A stretch of 64,000 nucleotides of DNA from Enterobacter asburiae (GTDB taxonomy: Bacteria; Pseudomonadota; Gammaproteobacteria; Enterobacterales; Enterobacteriaceae). Every line of letters begins with the position of its first letter. The first letter of the stretch is position 1. The notes beneath the pieces were generated by a model. It worked only from the letters and a program-made list of their open reading frames with translations. It made no database searches and was not told the DNA's origin. Both the position numbers and the translations under genes were made by a program. Location of the stretch: contig NZ_VRKN01000002.1 of NCBI RefSeq assembly GCF_008080435.1, positions 1 through 64,000 of the forward strand, written 5' to 3'. Of this stretch, positions 24,864 through 33,984 are shown in pieces.

Positions 24864-25757
24864 ATGCTGGAAAATATGAAAGCCTTCAGAATGGTCGTAG
24901 AGTGTCAGGGATTCCGCGCCGCAGCGATGGCCATGAAACTCTCCCCGGCCATGATAAGCCGCAGAATTGAAAAGCTGGAAAGCGAGGTGAATGCGCAACT
25001 GATTAAACGCAATTCACGTCGCATTTCTCTGACGACGGCCGGTCAGCAATTTTACCAGCGCTGCCTGCTCATTATTGATGAATATGAATCCTGCCTCAGG
25101 GATGTCAAAAGCCTCAGTAACGAAATTGGCGGTAATCTCAAAGTGGGTATACCCCACTCAATCAACAACCAGCACATTATTCCGCACCTCAGCGCCTTCC
25201 TGGAACGCTATCCAAATCTGAAGCTGGATATCGTGACCGGCAATCACTGCATGGAGCTGTTCAGCCACGGCTTCGATCTGGCGCTTCAGTGCGGACCACT
25301 CCCCGATAGCAACCTTTATTACACGCTGATTGGCTACTGGCGAAAATATACCTGTCTTTCGCGGTCCTACGCGCAGCAGCACGGTATTCCGCAACATCCT
25401 GATGAGCTGCGCCAGCATACCTGCCTTCTGCATTTTGATAACCACCGTCGCAGCTGGAAATTTGTTATTGCCGATGAACTGGTCGAAATCCGCCCTCATT
25501 ACGTATCCAGAGTGAGTAACAGCCTCGACCTGTGCAATATGGTGCATCACGGGTTGGGGATCTGTTACCTGCCGGAATTCACCGTGAGAGCGGGAATAGA
25601 ATCAGGAGAAATCATCACCTCCCTTGATGCCTATATGCCTGCCCCTCTTCCCATGTATGTGGTGCATATCAATCCTCATCCCTCACCCAAGGAACAGGCA
25701 TTTATTGATTTCCTCCACACGCTTAACCTGGCAACGGCCCCGGCGCCAACATCCTGA
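24864..25757 (+). CDS. LysR family transcriptional regulator
   Basis: A 297-residue LysR-type regulator (MLENMKAFRMVVECQGFRAA start; H-T-H MKLSPAMISRRIEKLE) of the broad CrgA/DmlR-like group. CAGGAGG lies before the ATG. Its last 35 bases overlap the end of the convergent DUF6282-like gene, so the two genes were fitted closely together. It may regulate the six-gene operon that ends here, although that operon's promoter lies 6.5 kb away. Confidence 0.88.
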   Translation: MLENMKAFRMVVECQGFRAAAMAMKLSPAMISRRIEKLESEVNAQLIKRNSRRISLTTAGQQFYQRCLLIIDEYESCLRDVKSLSNEIGGNLKVGIPHSINNQHIIPHLSAFLERYPNLKLDIVTGNHCMELFSHGFDLALQCGPLPDSNLYYTLIGYWRKYTCLSRSYAQQHGIPQHPDELRQHTCLLHFDNHRRSWKFVIADELVEIRPHYVSRVSNSLDLCNMVHHGLGICYLPEFTVRAGIESGEIITSLDAYMPAPLPMYVVHINPHPSPKEQAFIDFLHTLNLATAPAPTS

Positions 25758-26616
25758 GTGGGTTCAGACGTGTGATCTCATCGATGCGCGCCGCATGCAG
25801 TCTGGCCTCTCTGAACCAGCGGTGGCTGTCCTCCAGCCACTCACCGATATCGGGCTGGCCTGGCTGGCCCAGATCCGAGCTGTAAACCAGGTTATGCACT
25901 CCTGTCAGTACCTCATAGAGATCGTCGAGGGGTTGATAGCCTAAGTAGACCGTCAGGGCGCACTGCTCAACAAAGAGCCACTCGTGTTCGCCGAGCGCGC
26001 GCAGTTCACGGGCAGTAAATCCCGTCATCGGATTCGCAGGCTGGTTCAGCATCAGCCTGCATCCGCCCACTCGCTCAACGGCCTCAATCAGACGCAGCGT
26101 TTGGTCTTTCGTCGCATGTCCTGAGGAGAGCACAATGTCATGATGCCTGGCAAAATGAATGAGTGTTTTTACACCAGAACGTAACTCACCCTCATCGTCA
26201 GCAATCGAGAGCGGCTGCCCGGCGAAATGCCGGGCGTATTCGTTACTGAACGTCCGGGATAACCCGCTTTTATGCGCCGTGGGAACCACGGTTGGCAAGT
26301 GCACGAGCAGCCTGGGCGCGCCGTCAAACTGATATTGACTCAGCGCCTGGCGGACAACGTTAAGGTTTATTCCCCCGGAGGCGGCATTCAGTACAACCGA
26401 GCCAAAGACGGGCAGGCCCCTCTCCTGCATTGCCGATGCCAGCGCGCTAACGCTCCCCAGATGGTTTTTAAGGACCACGCCCCCCTGAAACTGCGCGTAG
26501 CGCTCTCCGACCTCCATTGCGGAGTAACGCCGCTGATAGCTGTCCGGGCGCGCGTGATAGTGCACGTCCAGAAAGCGCAAACGGGACGCCCAGTAGTTAA
26601 AAAACGGGCGTGTCAT
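25723..26616 (-). CDS. DUF6282-like amidohydrolase-superfamily protein
   Basis: A 297-residue protein with an N-terminal D-V-H-Y-H segment (residues about 17-21), the H-x-H metal motif of amidohydrolase/TatD-like TIM barrels. Further potential metal ligands are His52 (KNHLGS), the H-L-P segment and a C-terminal Asp (S-S-D-L-G). This pattern fits the DUF6282 group of predicted metal-dependent hydrolases. It is the last gene of the operon that begins with the MFS gene at 32312, and its ATG overlaps the RraA-like stop (ATGA). The substrate is unknown; hydrolysis of a cyclic amide, lactone or ester is the likely chemistry. Confidence 0.7.
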   Translation of the reverse strand: MTRPFFNYWASRLRFLDVHYHARPDSYQRRYSAMEVGERYAQFQGGVVLKNHLGSVSALASAMQERGLPVFGSVVLNAASGGINLNVVRQALSQYQFDGAPRLLVHLPTVVPTAHKSGLSRTFSNEYARHFAGQPLSIADDEGELRSGVKTLIHFARHHDIVLSSGHATKDQTLRLIEAVERVGGCRLMLNQPANPMTGFTARELRALGEHEWLFVEQCALTVYLGYQPLDDLYEVLTGVHNLVYSSDLGQPGQPDIGEWLEDSHRWFREARLHAARIDEITRLNPLRMLAPGPLPG

Positions 26617-27296
26617 GCTTTTGCTTCCCAGGGCACATGGTAGCCAAGCGTTTGTCGGGCTACGTCGAGTGAGGAGCCTTCACGAACAGCGGTGATGATT
26701 TCACGCTCCGTCTTTTCAACATTTTCTGCCCGACGGATCACCTCCTCCAGTTGCTCAGCGGGGATCACCAGAACACCATTCTCATCGCCGAAAATCCAGT
26801 CGCCGGGGCAGACCGTTACCCCTTCAATCTGCAGCGCACACTGTACCGCGCTGACCCGCGCACGGTTCTTGCCGGAAACCATATAGATATTGCTGGCGAA
26901 CAGCGGGTAATTCATCTTACGAATGTCTGCAATGTCCCTGGCTGAGCCGTATATGACGGAACCGGCGATGCCTTTAAGCACGGCTTTGGTTGTCAGAATA
27001 TTGCCCCAACTGGTGCAGTCCGTACGGCCACCATTGTCCACAACGATGACCGCATCAGCCGGAACCTGATCGATATAGTTCCCGGCATTCATAAACTGAT
27101 TTTTCTCCGCTACGCAGGCTTCATATTTTACGGTCCAGGCAGGACCCGCCAGCTTCATGCCCCCGGCCTGCAGCTTAATGCCCGCAAGGCCACCCGCAAT
27201 GTATAAACTGTCCAGCGCGTCCGAAATGGCTGCCGTATCCAGCGCCAGCAGGCGCGACTGAAGCGTCGGGTGAGTCGTCATTGTCGAATTATCCAT
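26613..27296 (-). CDS. RraA-like aldolase/decarboxylase family protein
   Basis: A 227-residue protein of the RraA/4-hydroxy-4-methyl-2-oxoglutarate aldolase fold. Family marks are I-S-D-A-L-D, the A-V-I-V-V-D-N-G-G segment, W-G-N-I-L-T-T-K-A, G-S-A-R-D-I-A-D-I and the GDWIFGDENGVLVIP motif near the end. The G-x-x-R-D and D-x-x-G-V residues are those that hold the divalent metal and oxo-acid in catalytic members. Such enzymes cleave or decarboxylate hydroxy-oxo-diacids. The start overlaps the preceding fusion gene by eight bases and the stop overlaps the DUF6282-like gene. The menaquinone methyltransferase name sometimes given to the family is an old misnomer. Confidence 0.82.
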   Translation of the reverse strand: MDNSTMTTHPTLQSRLLALDTAAISDALDSLYIAGGLAGIKLQAGGMKLAGPAWTVKYEACVAEKNQFMNAGNYIDQVPADAVIVVDNGGRTDCTSWGNILTTKAVLKGIAGSVIYGSARDIADIRKMNYPLFASNIYMVSGKNRARVSAVQCALQIEGVTVCPGDWIFGDENGVLVIPAEQLEEVIRRAENVEKTEREIITAVREGSSLDVARQTLGYHVPWEAKA

Positions 27297-29451
27297 GTTG
27301 TATTCTCAGGGTTTTTAAGGCGCACCAGGCGGCATATTCCGGCAGGGTTTGCGCAAGCAGTGTTCTGTTCATCGGAAACGTCATCTGATGCGCCTGACCA
27401 TTCTGGTGACGAACCGTTATTATCATTTGCCCCAGATGGGCTTCGCCGATCGGAAGCTCAGAGAGCGAGGGGCTGACCGTCACATCCATCCTGACCGTCG
27501 GCTCTCCCTTTCGGGGCTGGGAACCTGCGGGCAAGTAAGCCGAGAGGTCTGCATCTGACGTATGCCAGCGGATACTGCACGCCCCCTGCAGTATTTCTCC
27601 CGCCGTTTTATTACGTTTACTCACAAGATATGGACGCAGCGCGCTGTCCAGACTTTGCCTCACCGAAAGCGGCAGAGGCCGATGTTCAGGCGTCTCAATC
27701 TGGACAATGACGTACGGGCTTTTCCATAGAAAATGGCTGTCCCAGTCCGTGGAGGTGACTAGCGCACTGACAATAGAACCGACCTCGCTCTCGCTGATAC
27801 CGAGCAGCGTCCAGCTGTGCTTTTTCCTTGCAGGCCCGGTTTCCACGTTGTTTGCCAGAGTCTCTTCCAGCATCGGTAACGCCTGGGAGGGCGGCCCAGG
27901 CAGAACCACCAGTTGGCTGCCCGCCGCACATGCGCTGAACCCTGGTGCGGTACCAGAAGCGTTATCCAGAATGGAGGCGCCTTCGGGGAAACGCGCCTGA
28001 AGACGATTTGAAGGATCGTTCTTCACCCCGAACGTCACGAGACGGCTCTCGATGGTTTTCCACGTCTCTTCGTTGTGTACCAGCGGTTTGCTCAGGACCT
28101 GAGCAATCGCCTCGCGGGTTTTATCGTCAGAGGTTGGGCCAAGACCGCCGCACACCACAATGAGATCGTCCTGCCCGATACGCCCCGTCACCACCGAGCT
28201 TATCTGCGGGATATTGTCCGCGCAGGTCGCCTGAAATCTGACCTGGTACTGCGCCTTTTCAAGGCACTGACTGATAGTCTGCTGGTTCGTGTTAAGGCAT
28301 TGCCCGGATAGGAACTCATCACCAATCGCGATCACGCTGGCCGTTTTTGCGATGGCTGGCTGAACCAGGGCGTCGATTATCGCCTTTGCCATCTCCTCCG
28401 TTGTCGCCGAGCCACCTAAATCGTAGGTGGTCACCTTCCCGTCACGAACAACGCGATCGACAGCCTGCTGCAGTTTTTCCGCCTGCGCCTCAAAGCCCAG
28501 GTACTCCAGCATTAGCGCAATCGTGTAGAACATCGCACACGGATTGGCTTTTCCCTGCCCCGCCATCCCCGGCGCGCTGCCGTGTACGGGTTCAAAATAG
28601 GCTACCTCACTGCCAATATTGGCGCTGGGTGCCAGGCCAAGTCCACCCATCACGCCAGCGGCCAGATCCGACAGGATATCGCCAAACATATTTTCAGCGA
28701 CAATCACGTCAAACTCGTGAGGCTTGCGTACCAGCCAGAGGGCAATCGCATCCACGTTATGAATATCTGCCCGAATGTCAGGAAAGCGCGCGGCCACTTC
28801 ATGAAAAATTGTTGCCGCAAAATGACCGCTTTCGCGCATGACGTTGGGTTTATCGGCAAACGTTACGCGCGAAAAGTGGTTTTTGCGGGCATAGTCGAAG
28901 GCCGTCTGAAACAGGCGCTCCAGGCCATAGCGCGTTTGCAGACGCACTGACCATGCCGCCTCTTCCGGGCCATATTTTTCGAGGTTCGGGTGTTTAAGCC
29001 AACTGGCCACGTTCGCGCCGACACCTTTAAAATCCATTCCGGCGTACAGCCCCTCGGTATTTTCCCGGATCACACAGCAGCGGAAAGGACGTCGCTCCCC
29101 TGTTATATATTTCACCGGACGGATGTTGGCAAAGAGCCCAAGCCTCTGCCGGAGTTGAATCACCGGCGAGACGTACTCAATGCCTTTCTGCTGGAGCGCT
29201 AAAGGTAACGCCTGCTGAGCCTGCACTTTTCCCTTGCTGGTGATGGCCCCCAGCAGTACCGCATCAGCCTCCGCAATCTGATCCCAGGTACGGGCTGGCA
29301 CAGGATTACCCTCGCGTTCCCAGCAGGACCAGCCTATTTCCCCAAAAGTCAGATTGATAGGGAGATCCAGCGCACCGATAACGGGTAACGCGGCGTCGCA
29401 GACTTCCTGACCAATACCGTCTCCCGGCAAAACCAGAACATTTTTTTTCAT
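27289..29451 (-). CDS. Isopropylmalate/tartrate dehydrogenase - CinA-like fusion protein
   Basis: A 720-residue two-part protein. Residues 1 to about 365 form an isocitrate/isopropylmalate dehydrogenase-family enzyme: [26 protein letters not shown] and N-M-F-G-D-I-L-S-D with the metal-binding Asp residues. This would be an NAD-dependent oxidative decarboxylase of 2-hydroxy acids. Residues about 370-560 form a CinA/MoaB-type domain ([25 protein letters not shown]). The tail resembles the end of CinA without a clear catalytic deamidase motif. The start at 29451 overlaps the previous stop as ATGA. I know of no characterised enzyme with this architecture. Confidence 0.82.
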   Translation of the reverse strand: MKKNVLVLPGDGIGQEVCDAALPVIGALDLPINLTFGEIGWSCWEREGNPVPARTWDQIAEADAVLLGAITSKGKVQAQQALPLALQQKGIEYVSPVIQLRQRLGLFANIRPVKYITGERRPFRCCVIRENTEGLYAGMDFKGVGANVASWLKHPNLEKYGPEEAAWSVRLQTRYGLERLFQTAFDYARKNHFSRVTFADKPNVMRESGHFAATIFHEVAARFPDIRADIHNVDAIALWLVRKPHEFDVIVAENMFGDILSDLAAGVMGGLGLAPSANIGSEVAYFEPVHGSAPGMAGQGKANPCAMFYTIALMLEYLGFEAQAEKLQQAVDRVVRDGKVTTYDLGGSATTEEMAKAIIDALVQPAIAKTASVIAIGDEFLSGQCLNTNQQTISQCLEKAQYQVRFQATCADNIPQISSVVTGRIGQDDLIVVCGGLGPTSDDKTREAIAQVLSKPLVHNEETWKTIESRLVTFGVKNDPSNRLQARFPEGASILDNASGTAPGFSACAAGSQLVVLPGPPSQALPMLEETLANNVETGPARKKHSWTLLGISESEVGSIVSALVTSTDWDSHFLWKSPYVIVQIETPEHRPLPLSVRQSLDSALRPYLVSKRNKTAGEILQGACSIRWHTSDADLSAYLPAGSQPRKGEPTVRMDVTVSPSLSELPIGEAHLGQMIITVRHQNGQAHQMTFPMNRTLLAQTLPEYAAWCALKTLRIQHG

Positions 29452-30164
29452 AAGGTATCGATCCATTCGTTGAGCAGCGCATTCACCGCAGCCGGATTGT
29501 CATTCCACGGGCGCATCCCCGCGCCGGGAATGCGTTTGTAATAGTGCTGGGTTCGGGGGCTGTGGGTCTGGTTTTCCCATGAGGCCAGCTGGGATTTTTC
29601 ACCCACAATCGCCAGGTAGTTACCGTCATAGGCGGCAATATCCGCGCGGGCATCCATCTTTAACAGCAGCGAGAATCCGGTGAGCATTCTCTTAATCGCC
29701 GACATTTTCTCTGCATCTGGCAGGGAAAATTTCTCCCGCGGCGCAGGCTGACCTTCTGGCAGGACATAGTGATGCAGAATATCCATGGCCGAACCGAGTT
29801 CACCTTTTTCAAGTAGTGAGATGAGACGAACCAGTCGCTGCGTTAATTTCTCATCGGCAAAACCGGGGGCGCTCACGCTCATGACGCCCGTTACGCCGCG
29901 TAAACGGTGCGCCAGCAGCTGTACCAGCGTGCCTGCCATTGCAAACCCCACCAGCAGCCAGGGGCGTTTGACCTGGGCATTTAGCTTCTGGCAAAGCGCG
30001 TCAATCGCGCTCTGCGGATCGTCGTGCGTAATCAAGCTCAACGTATCAACGATCGTGACGGAAAATCCTTTCTCTTCGAGCAAGGTAACCAGCGGAGCGC
30101 AAAACGCCCCACCGTCCCAGGCAGGCATTACCGGCGCCAGTATCACTGCATCCTGTAATTTCAT
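29448..30164 (-). CDS. Alpha/beta-hydrolase-like protein with atypical nucleophile elbow
   Basis: A 238-residue protein with an alpha/beta-hydrolase appearance: an N-terminal strand V-I-L-A-P-V-M-P-A-W, a central strand-turn-helix W-L-L-V-G-F-A-M-A-G, and a late strand Y-L-A-I-V-G-E-K. The usual G-x-S-x-G elbow is replaced by G-F-A-M-A-G, with Ala in the nucleophile position. It may therefore be a non-hydrolytic member or use other residues. It lies between the aldolase and dehydrogenase genes with ATGA overlaps on both sides. The fold assignment is an inference from short segments, not a clear homology. Confidence 0.5.
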   Translation of the reverse strand: MKLQDAVILAPVMPAWDGGAFCAPLVTLLEEKGFSVTIVDTLSLITHDDPQSAIDALCQKLNAQVKRPWLLVGFAMAGTLVQLLAHRLRGVTGVMSVSAPGFADEKLTQRLVRLISLLEKGELGSAMDILHHYVLPEGQPAPREKFSLPDAEKMSAIKRMLTGFSLLLKMDARADIAAYDGNYLAIVGEKSQLASWENQTHSPRTQHYYKRIPGAGMRPWNDNPAAVNALLNEWIDTL

Positions 30165-31102
30165 GCTGCCGTTCCTGTGATCACGTTATCAATAGCGCTT
30201 AAGGTTCTCTGGCTTTCTGTCGTCAGTGTCTCTTCAACCATTTTCCGGTTTTCGACACTGAGATTTTTCACCCCAAGGATCATATCCACTACGCTGCGGT
30301 AAGAGGCGTTGTAGAATTCCTTCGATACCAACTGATGCACCTGATTAAATATCCGCTCCGTGTGATAACGTTCTTTGCCTTCGTTGAAATTACACAGCGA
30401 CAGCCAGGTTTCCATCGCCAGGTTGCCCGCCCCTTTTCCCATGCCGGTCAGGGAGCTATCAATAAAGGTCGCGCCGGCCTTTACGGCTTCAATGGAGTTT
30501 GCCATTGCCAGCCCCAGGTTATCGTGGGCATGGAATCCCACTTCAAGTGGGGTGGTGCATTTAAGCAGGTTGACAAGACGCGCGGCCTGCTCAGGCCGCA
30601 AGCTGCCGTTAGAGTCCGCAATGCAAATAATTTCTGCCCCGGCTTTCTCACACTGCAATACCACGTCAACAAGCGTCTTCGCGTTAATTTGGCTGGCTCG
30701 CGTAAAGTTCATACTCACGCGCAGACCGTTCTCTTTCGCTACCTCACACATTTCCAGCGCGGGTTGGGGATTATCGGTTTTGATACAGAGCCGCAGCAGC
30801 GCAACGCCACTTTTTCGCAGGCTAATAATATCTTGTCGGTTAATATTATGAGGGTGGGCAATGACAACTAATTTTGCTTCGGGTACAGCATCATGAATCG
30901 CCTGGATATAATTATCGGGAGACATTCCGGTTAAACCAATATCCGCGATGGGTTTAAACGAACCGTTTCGGTAACCTATTTCTATCCATTCAACGCCACT
31001 GCCCACCAGTGCTCGCACATGCTTAATTGCGTAGTCTACGGGGAAGCTGAAATTGTTTTGATACCCGCCATCCCTTAATGTGACATCTATATTATTAATC
31101 AT
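30161..31102 (-). CDS. HMG-CoA-lyase-like (DRE-TIM) aldolase/synthase
   Basis: A 313-residue TIM-barrel enzyme of the HMGL-like/DRE-TIM family. It opens with D-V-T-L-R-D-G-G-Y, the family's Arg-Asp catalytic pair. It has the divalent-metal motif G-F-H-A-H-D-N-L-G-L-A and a Gly-rich G-M-G-K-G-A-G-N-L region. The D-G-G variant is characteristic of the 4-hydroxy-2-oxovalerate-aldolase-like branch rather than leucine-pathway synthases. The start at 31102 (MINNID) overlaps the MFS gene by eight bases; longer frames run into it. The reaction is expected to be carbon-carbon bond cleavage or formation on a 2-oxo acid, but the substrate is unknown. Confidence 0.82.
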   Translation of the reverse strand: MINNIDVTLRDGGYQNNFSFPVDYAIKHVRALVGSGVEWIEIGYRNGSFKPIADIGLTGMSPDNYIQAIHDAVPEAKLVVIAHPHNINRQDIISLRKSGVALLRLCIKTDNPQPALEMCEVAKENGLRVSMNFTRASQINAKTLVDVVLQCEKAGAEIICIADSNGSLRPEQAARLVNLLKCTTPLEVGFHAHDNLGLAMANSIEAVKAGATFIDSSLTGMGKGAGNLAMETWLSLCNFNEGKERYHTERIFNQVHQLVSKEFYNASYRSVVDMILGVKNLSVENRKMVEETLTTESQRTLSAIDNVITGTAA

Positions 31103-32312
31103 TGATATTACTCTCTTTACTGGAGATAAATTCCATAAACCCATATTGACCAAAAACATACACAAGGAAACCTACAACGCAGACGCAGGCAATAATCAGC
31201 GCGGTCATGACGGGAGCATGAGCTGAGAGTTTTCCAATAAGAAAGGTTGCGAGCGCTGCGCTTCCAAGCTGTAATGCCCCCATAACGCCCGAGGCGGTTC
31301 CTGACGCATGCGGGTGCGCCGCGATGGCAGACGCCGTGCCCAACGGCAGCAGGAATCCATTACCAAAAGTCAGAATGCCGATGGAGATAATGCTGGTGAA
31401 CAAAGGCACAGGGCTTAAGTACATCTGAAGCGCAAAGACGATGCCGCCGATGACAAAAATGCGATACCCACGGCGAATGGTCTCTTCAATACCCACCAGG
31501 CGAGATCTTTTTTTAGCGATAAGATTTCCCGCCACGTAGCTTACGGAAAGCAAAATATAGGTGTAGCCGATATAAAGCGGTGAAAGTCCAAGCTTACCCA
31601 GTAAAAAGGGGGACTCGACGATATAGGAAAAATAGGCTGCATAAGCAAAACAGGGAATGGCTGCATAAAACAAAAACTGCCTGTTTCTTAACACCACAAG
31701 GGTGTTGACCATGGCCGCCATCACGCTCAGCTTTTGCCTTTTTTCGGGTGGTAACGTTTCACGTAGTGCGGTGACGCATAGTCCCAGCGTCATGACAATA
31801 AACAGGGTCAAAAAGATAAAACAGGATTTCCAGCCGAAGTGCTGGGTTAAAACGCCGCCAATCATTGGCGCAATAGCCGGTGACATCCCGACAAAAGGGA
31901 ATATGACAAGATAAAGCTGAGCCGAAGACTTTTTATCCATCATGTCATTAATAATAGCCCGACTGACAGTGATACCGGCGCAGGAGCCGACGCCTTGTAA
32001 TAATCGTAAAATAAGCAGTTCATTAATATGGGTTGAGTAAATAACCCCGACTGTCGAAATCAACCAGATTAACAGCCCCGCAATAAGCGTTTTCTTTCTC
32101 CCCAGACTGTCGCTTAACGGTCCATACACCAGCTGCGAGAACGCAACACCAAATAAAAACAAGGCGATAGCATCCTGTATTTGCACCTCTGTCACCTTAT
32201 AAAATAATTGCATTTCACTCAGTGCAGGCAAAAAGATATCGGTAGATATTAATCCGCCTACAGAGAGGCATGCAATTAATACCACCAGGGGCATAGATAG
32301 CGTTTTATTCAT
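31095..32312 (-). CDS. MFS transporter, Bcr/CflA-type efflux
   Basis: A 405-residue 12-helix major facilitator of the Bcr/CflA drug-export subfamily (DHA1). Family marks are an early T-D-I-F-L-P-A-L segment in helix 1 and the loop 2-3 motif G-P-L-S-D-S-L-G-R-K-K. The helix-5 motif region is A-I-A-P-M-I-G-G. It is the first gene of the six-gene minus-strand unit. An exporter at the head of a run of metabolic enzymes suggests the product or a toxic intermediate is expelled, although uptake cannot be excluded. The ribosome site is weak. The 285-base region upstream is shared with the divergent shiA gene. Confidence 0.88.
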   Translation of the reverse strand: MNKTLSMPLVVLIACLSVGGLISTDIFLPALSEMQLFYKVTEVQIQDAIALFLFGVAFSQLVYGPLSDSLGRKKTLIAGLLIWLISTVGVIYSTHINELLILRLLQGVGSCAGITVSRAIINDMMDKKSSAQLYLVIFPFVGMSPAIAPMIGGVLTQHFGWKSCFIFLTLFIVMTLGLCVTALRETLPPEKRQKLSVMAAMVNTLVVLRNRQFLFYAAIPCFAYAAYFSYIVESPFLLGKLGLSPLYIGYTYILLSVSYVAGNLIAKKRSRLVGIEETIRRGYRIFVIGGIVFALQMYLSPVPLFTSIISIGILTFGNGFLLPLGTASAIAAHPHASGTASGVMGALQLGSAALATFLIGKLSAHAPVMTALIIACVCVVGFLVYVFGQYGFMEFISSKESNIND

Positions 32313-32597
32313 ATTCGTATAAACCAGAAATTGGGGTAGTACGAATTTATCGAAAGCGCTTCATAATGAGAACAATAATAAACTAAACGGTCTGTTGCAC
32401 ATTAGTAAACGACCGTTTTCCGGTTTTGCCAGACGCGTTGAGAACAGCACTCCACTCGTCCGACGTCATCAGGAAATAAAATCAGTTTTCACTGGCCCCC
32501 TCTCGCGGTAGTCTCATAGGTTCCGTTTATATGACGGCCGCTATGTGAGTGACCTTTTCTTATACCAATAATTAAAATCAGTGCAGACAGGACAACT

Positions 32598-33911
32598 ATG
32601 GACTCCACTCTCACCTCCACACATCCCAACGAGGAGACACCTTCGCTCAATCGTGCCCGCCGCGCAGCCCTGGGCAGCTTCGCGGGTGCCGTCGTCGACT
32701 GGTATGATTTTCTGCTTTACGGCATCACTGCCGCCCTGGTCTTTAACCGCGAGTTTTTTCCGCAGGTTAGCCCCGCGATGGGCACGCTCGCCGCGTTTGC
32801 CACTTTCGGCGTCGGCTTTCTGTTTCGCCCGCTGGGCGGTGTGATCTTCGGCCACTTCGGCGACCGCCTTGGCCGCAAGCGCATGCTGATGCTCACCGTC
32901 TGGATGATGGGGATCGCCACCGCGCTGATTGGCATTCTCCCGTCGTTTTCCGCCATTGGCTGGTGGGCGCCGGTATTGCTGGTCACCCTGCGCGCCATCC
33001 AGGGCTTCGCGGTAGGCGGCGAATGGGGCGGGGCGGCGCTGTTATCCGTTGAGAGCGCCCCGAAGAACAGGAAAGCGTTTTACAGCAGCGGCGTGCAGGT
33101 CGGATACGGCGTAGGCCTTCTGCTTTCCACCGGGCTGGTATCGTTAATCAGCCAGCTCACCACCGACGAGCAATTCCTGAGCTGGGGCTGGCGCATTCCG
33201 TTCATCTTCAGCATCGTGCTGGTCATTGCCGCGCTGTGGATCCGTAACGGGATGGAGGAGTCGGCAGAGTTCGAAAAGCAGCAGGAAAAACCGGCCACGA
33301 ACAAACGGCTTCCGGTCATGGAAGCCCTCGTCCGGCACCCTGGCGCTTTTCTGAAAATTATCGCCCTGCGCCTGTGTGAACTGCTGACGATGTATATCGT
33401 CACCGCGTTTGCGTTGAACTACTCCACGCAGAACCTCGGGCTGCCGCGTGAATTGTTCCTGAATATCGGCCTGCTGGTCGGCGGGATCAGCTGCCTGACT
33501 ATCCCCTGCTTTGCCTGGCTGGCGGACCGGTTTGGACGCCGTCGCGTCTATATTACCGGGGCGCTGATTGGCACCCTCAGCGCCTGGCCGTTCTTTATGG
33601 CGCTGGAGGCGCAGTCGATCTTCTGGATTGTCTTCTTCGCCATTATGCTCGCCAACATCGCTCACGACATGGTGGTCTGCGTCCAGCAGCCGATGTTTAC
33701 CGAACTGTTTGGTGCAAGCTACCGCTACAGCGGCGCAGGCGTGGGATACCAGGTAGCAAGCGTGGTCGGTGGCGGATTTACGCCGTTCATTGCCGCCGCG
33801 CTGGTGACCTTCTCTGGCGGAAACTGGCACAGCGTGGCGATTTATCTGCTGGCTGGTTGCCTGCTGTCGGCGGCGACGGCGCTACTGATGAAAGAGACGA
33901 GCCACAGCTGA
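32598..33911 (+). CDS. shiA: ShiA, shikimate:H+ symporter
   Basis: A 437-residue major facilitator of the metabolite:H+ symporter type, close to E. coli ShiA throughout (for example A-R-R-A-A-L-G-S-F-A-G-A-V-V-D-W-Y-D-F). It has the G-H-F-G-D-R-L-G-R-K loop motif and 12 predicted helices. It imports shikimate. Its immediate neighbour amn on the same strand is the conserved E. coli arrangement. ACAGGA precedes the ATG. In E. coli the shiA leader is activated by base pairing with the sRNA RyhB; a leader is present here, but no pairing site was verified. Confidence 0.96.
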   Translation: MDSTLTSTHPNEETPSLNRARRAALGSFAGAVVDWYDFLLYGITAALVFNREFFPQVSPAMGTLAAFATFGVGFLFRPLGGVIFGHFGDRLGRKRMLMLTVWMMGIATALIGILPSFSAIGWWAPVLLVTLRAIQGFAVGGEWGGAALLSVESAPKNRKAFYSSGVQVGYGVGLLLSTGLVSLISQLTTDEQFLSWGWRIPFIFSIVLVIAALWIRNGMEESAEFEKQQEKPATNKRLPVMEALVRHPGAFLKIIALRLCELLTMYIVTAFALNYSTQNLGLPRELFLNIGLLVGGISCLTIPCFAWLADRFGRRRVYITGALIGTLSAWPFFMALEAQSIFWIVFFAIMLANIAHDMVVCVQQPMFTELFGASYRYSGAGVGYQVASVVGGGFTPFIAAALVTFSGGNWHSVAIYLLAGCLLSAATALLMKETSHS

Positions 33912-33919
33912 TCTCACTT

Positions 33920-33946
33920 TTGTTTCACAGGCGTGTGACATACTAT
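33920..33946 (+). promoter_or_regulatory. Possible pho-box promoter of amn
   Basis: TTTCACAGGCGTGTGACA (near 33923-33940) resembles a Pho-box half-site pair and is followed by a TACTAT -10-like hexamer (33941-33946), without a clear -35. E. coli amn is PhoB-activated, which is the main reason for the call. Confidence 0.35.
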
Positions 33947-33984
33947 CGGGTAGAGTCGCACACCTGTGGAACAAGGAGACAGAG

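Noticed and set aside
33144..33830. Long open frame antisense to shiA
   Set aside because: It lies wholly within a strongly recognised gene; high-GC coding DNA routinely gives long antisense frames, and the product resembles nothing.
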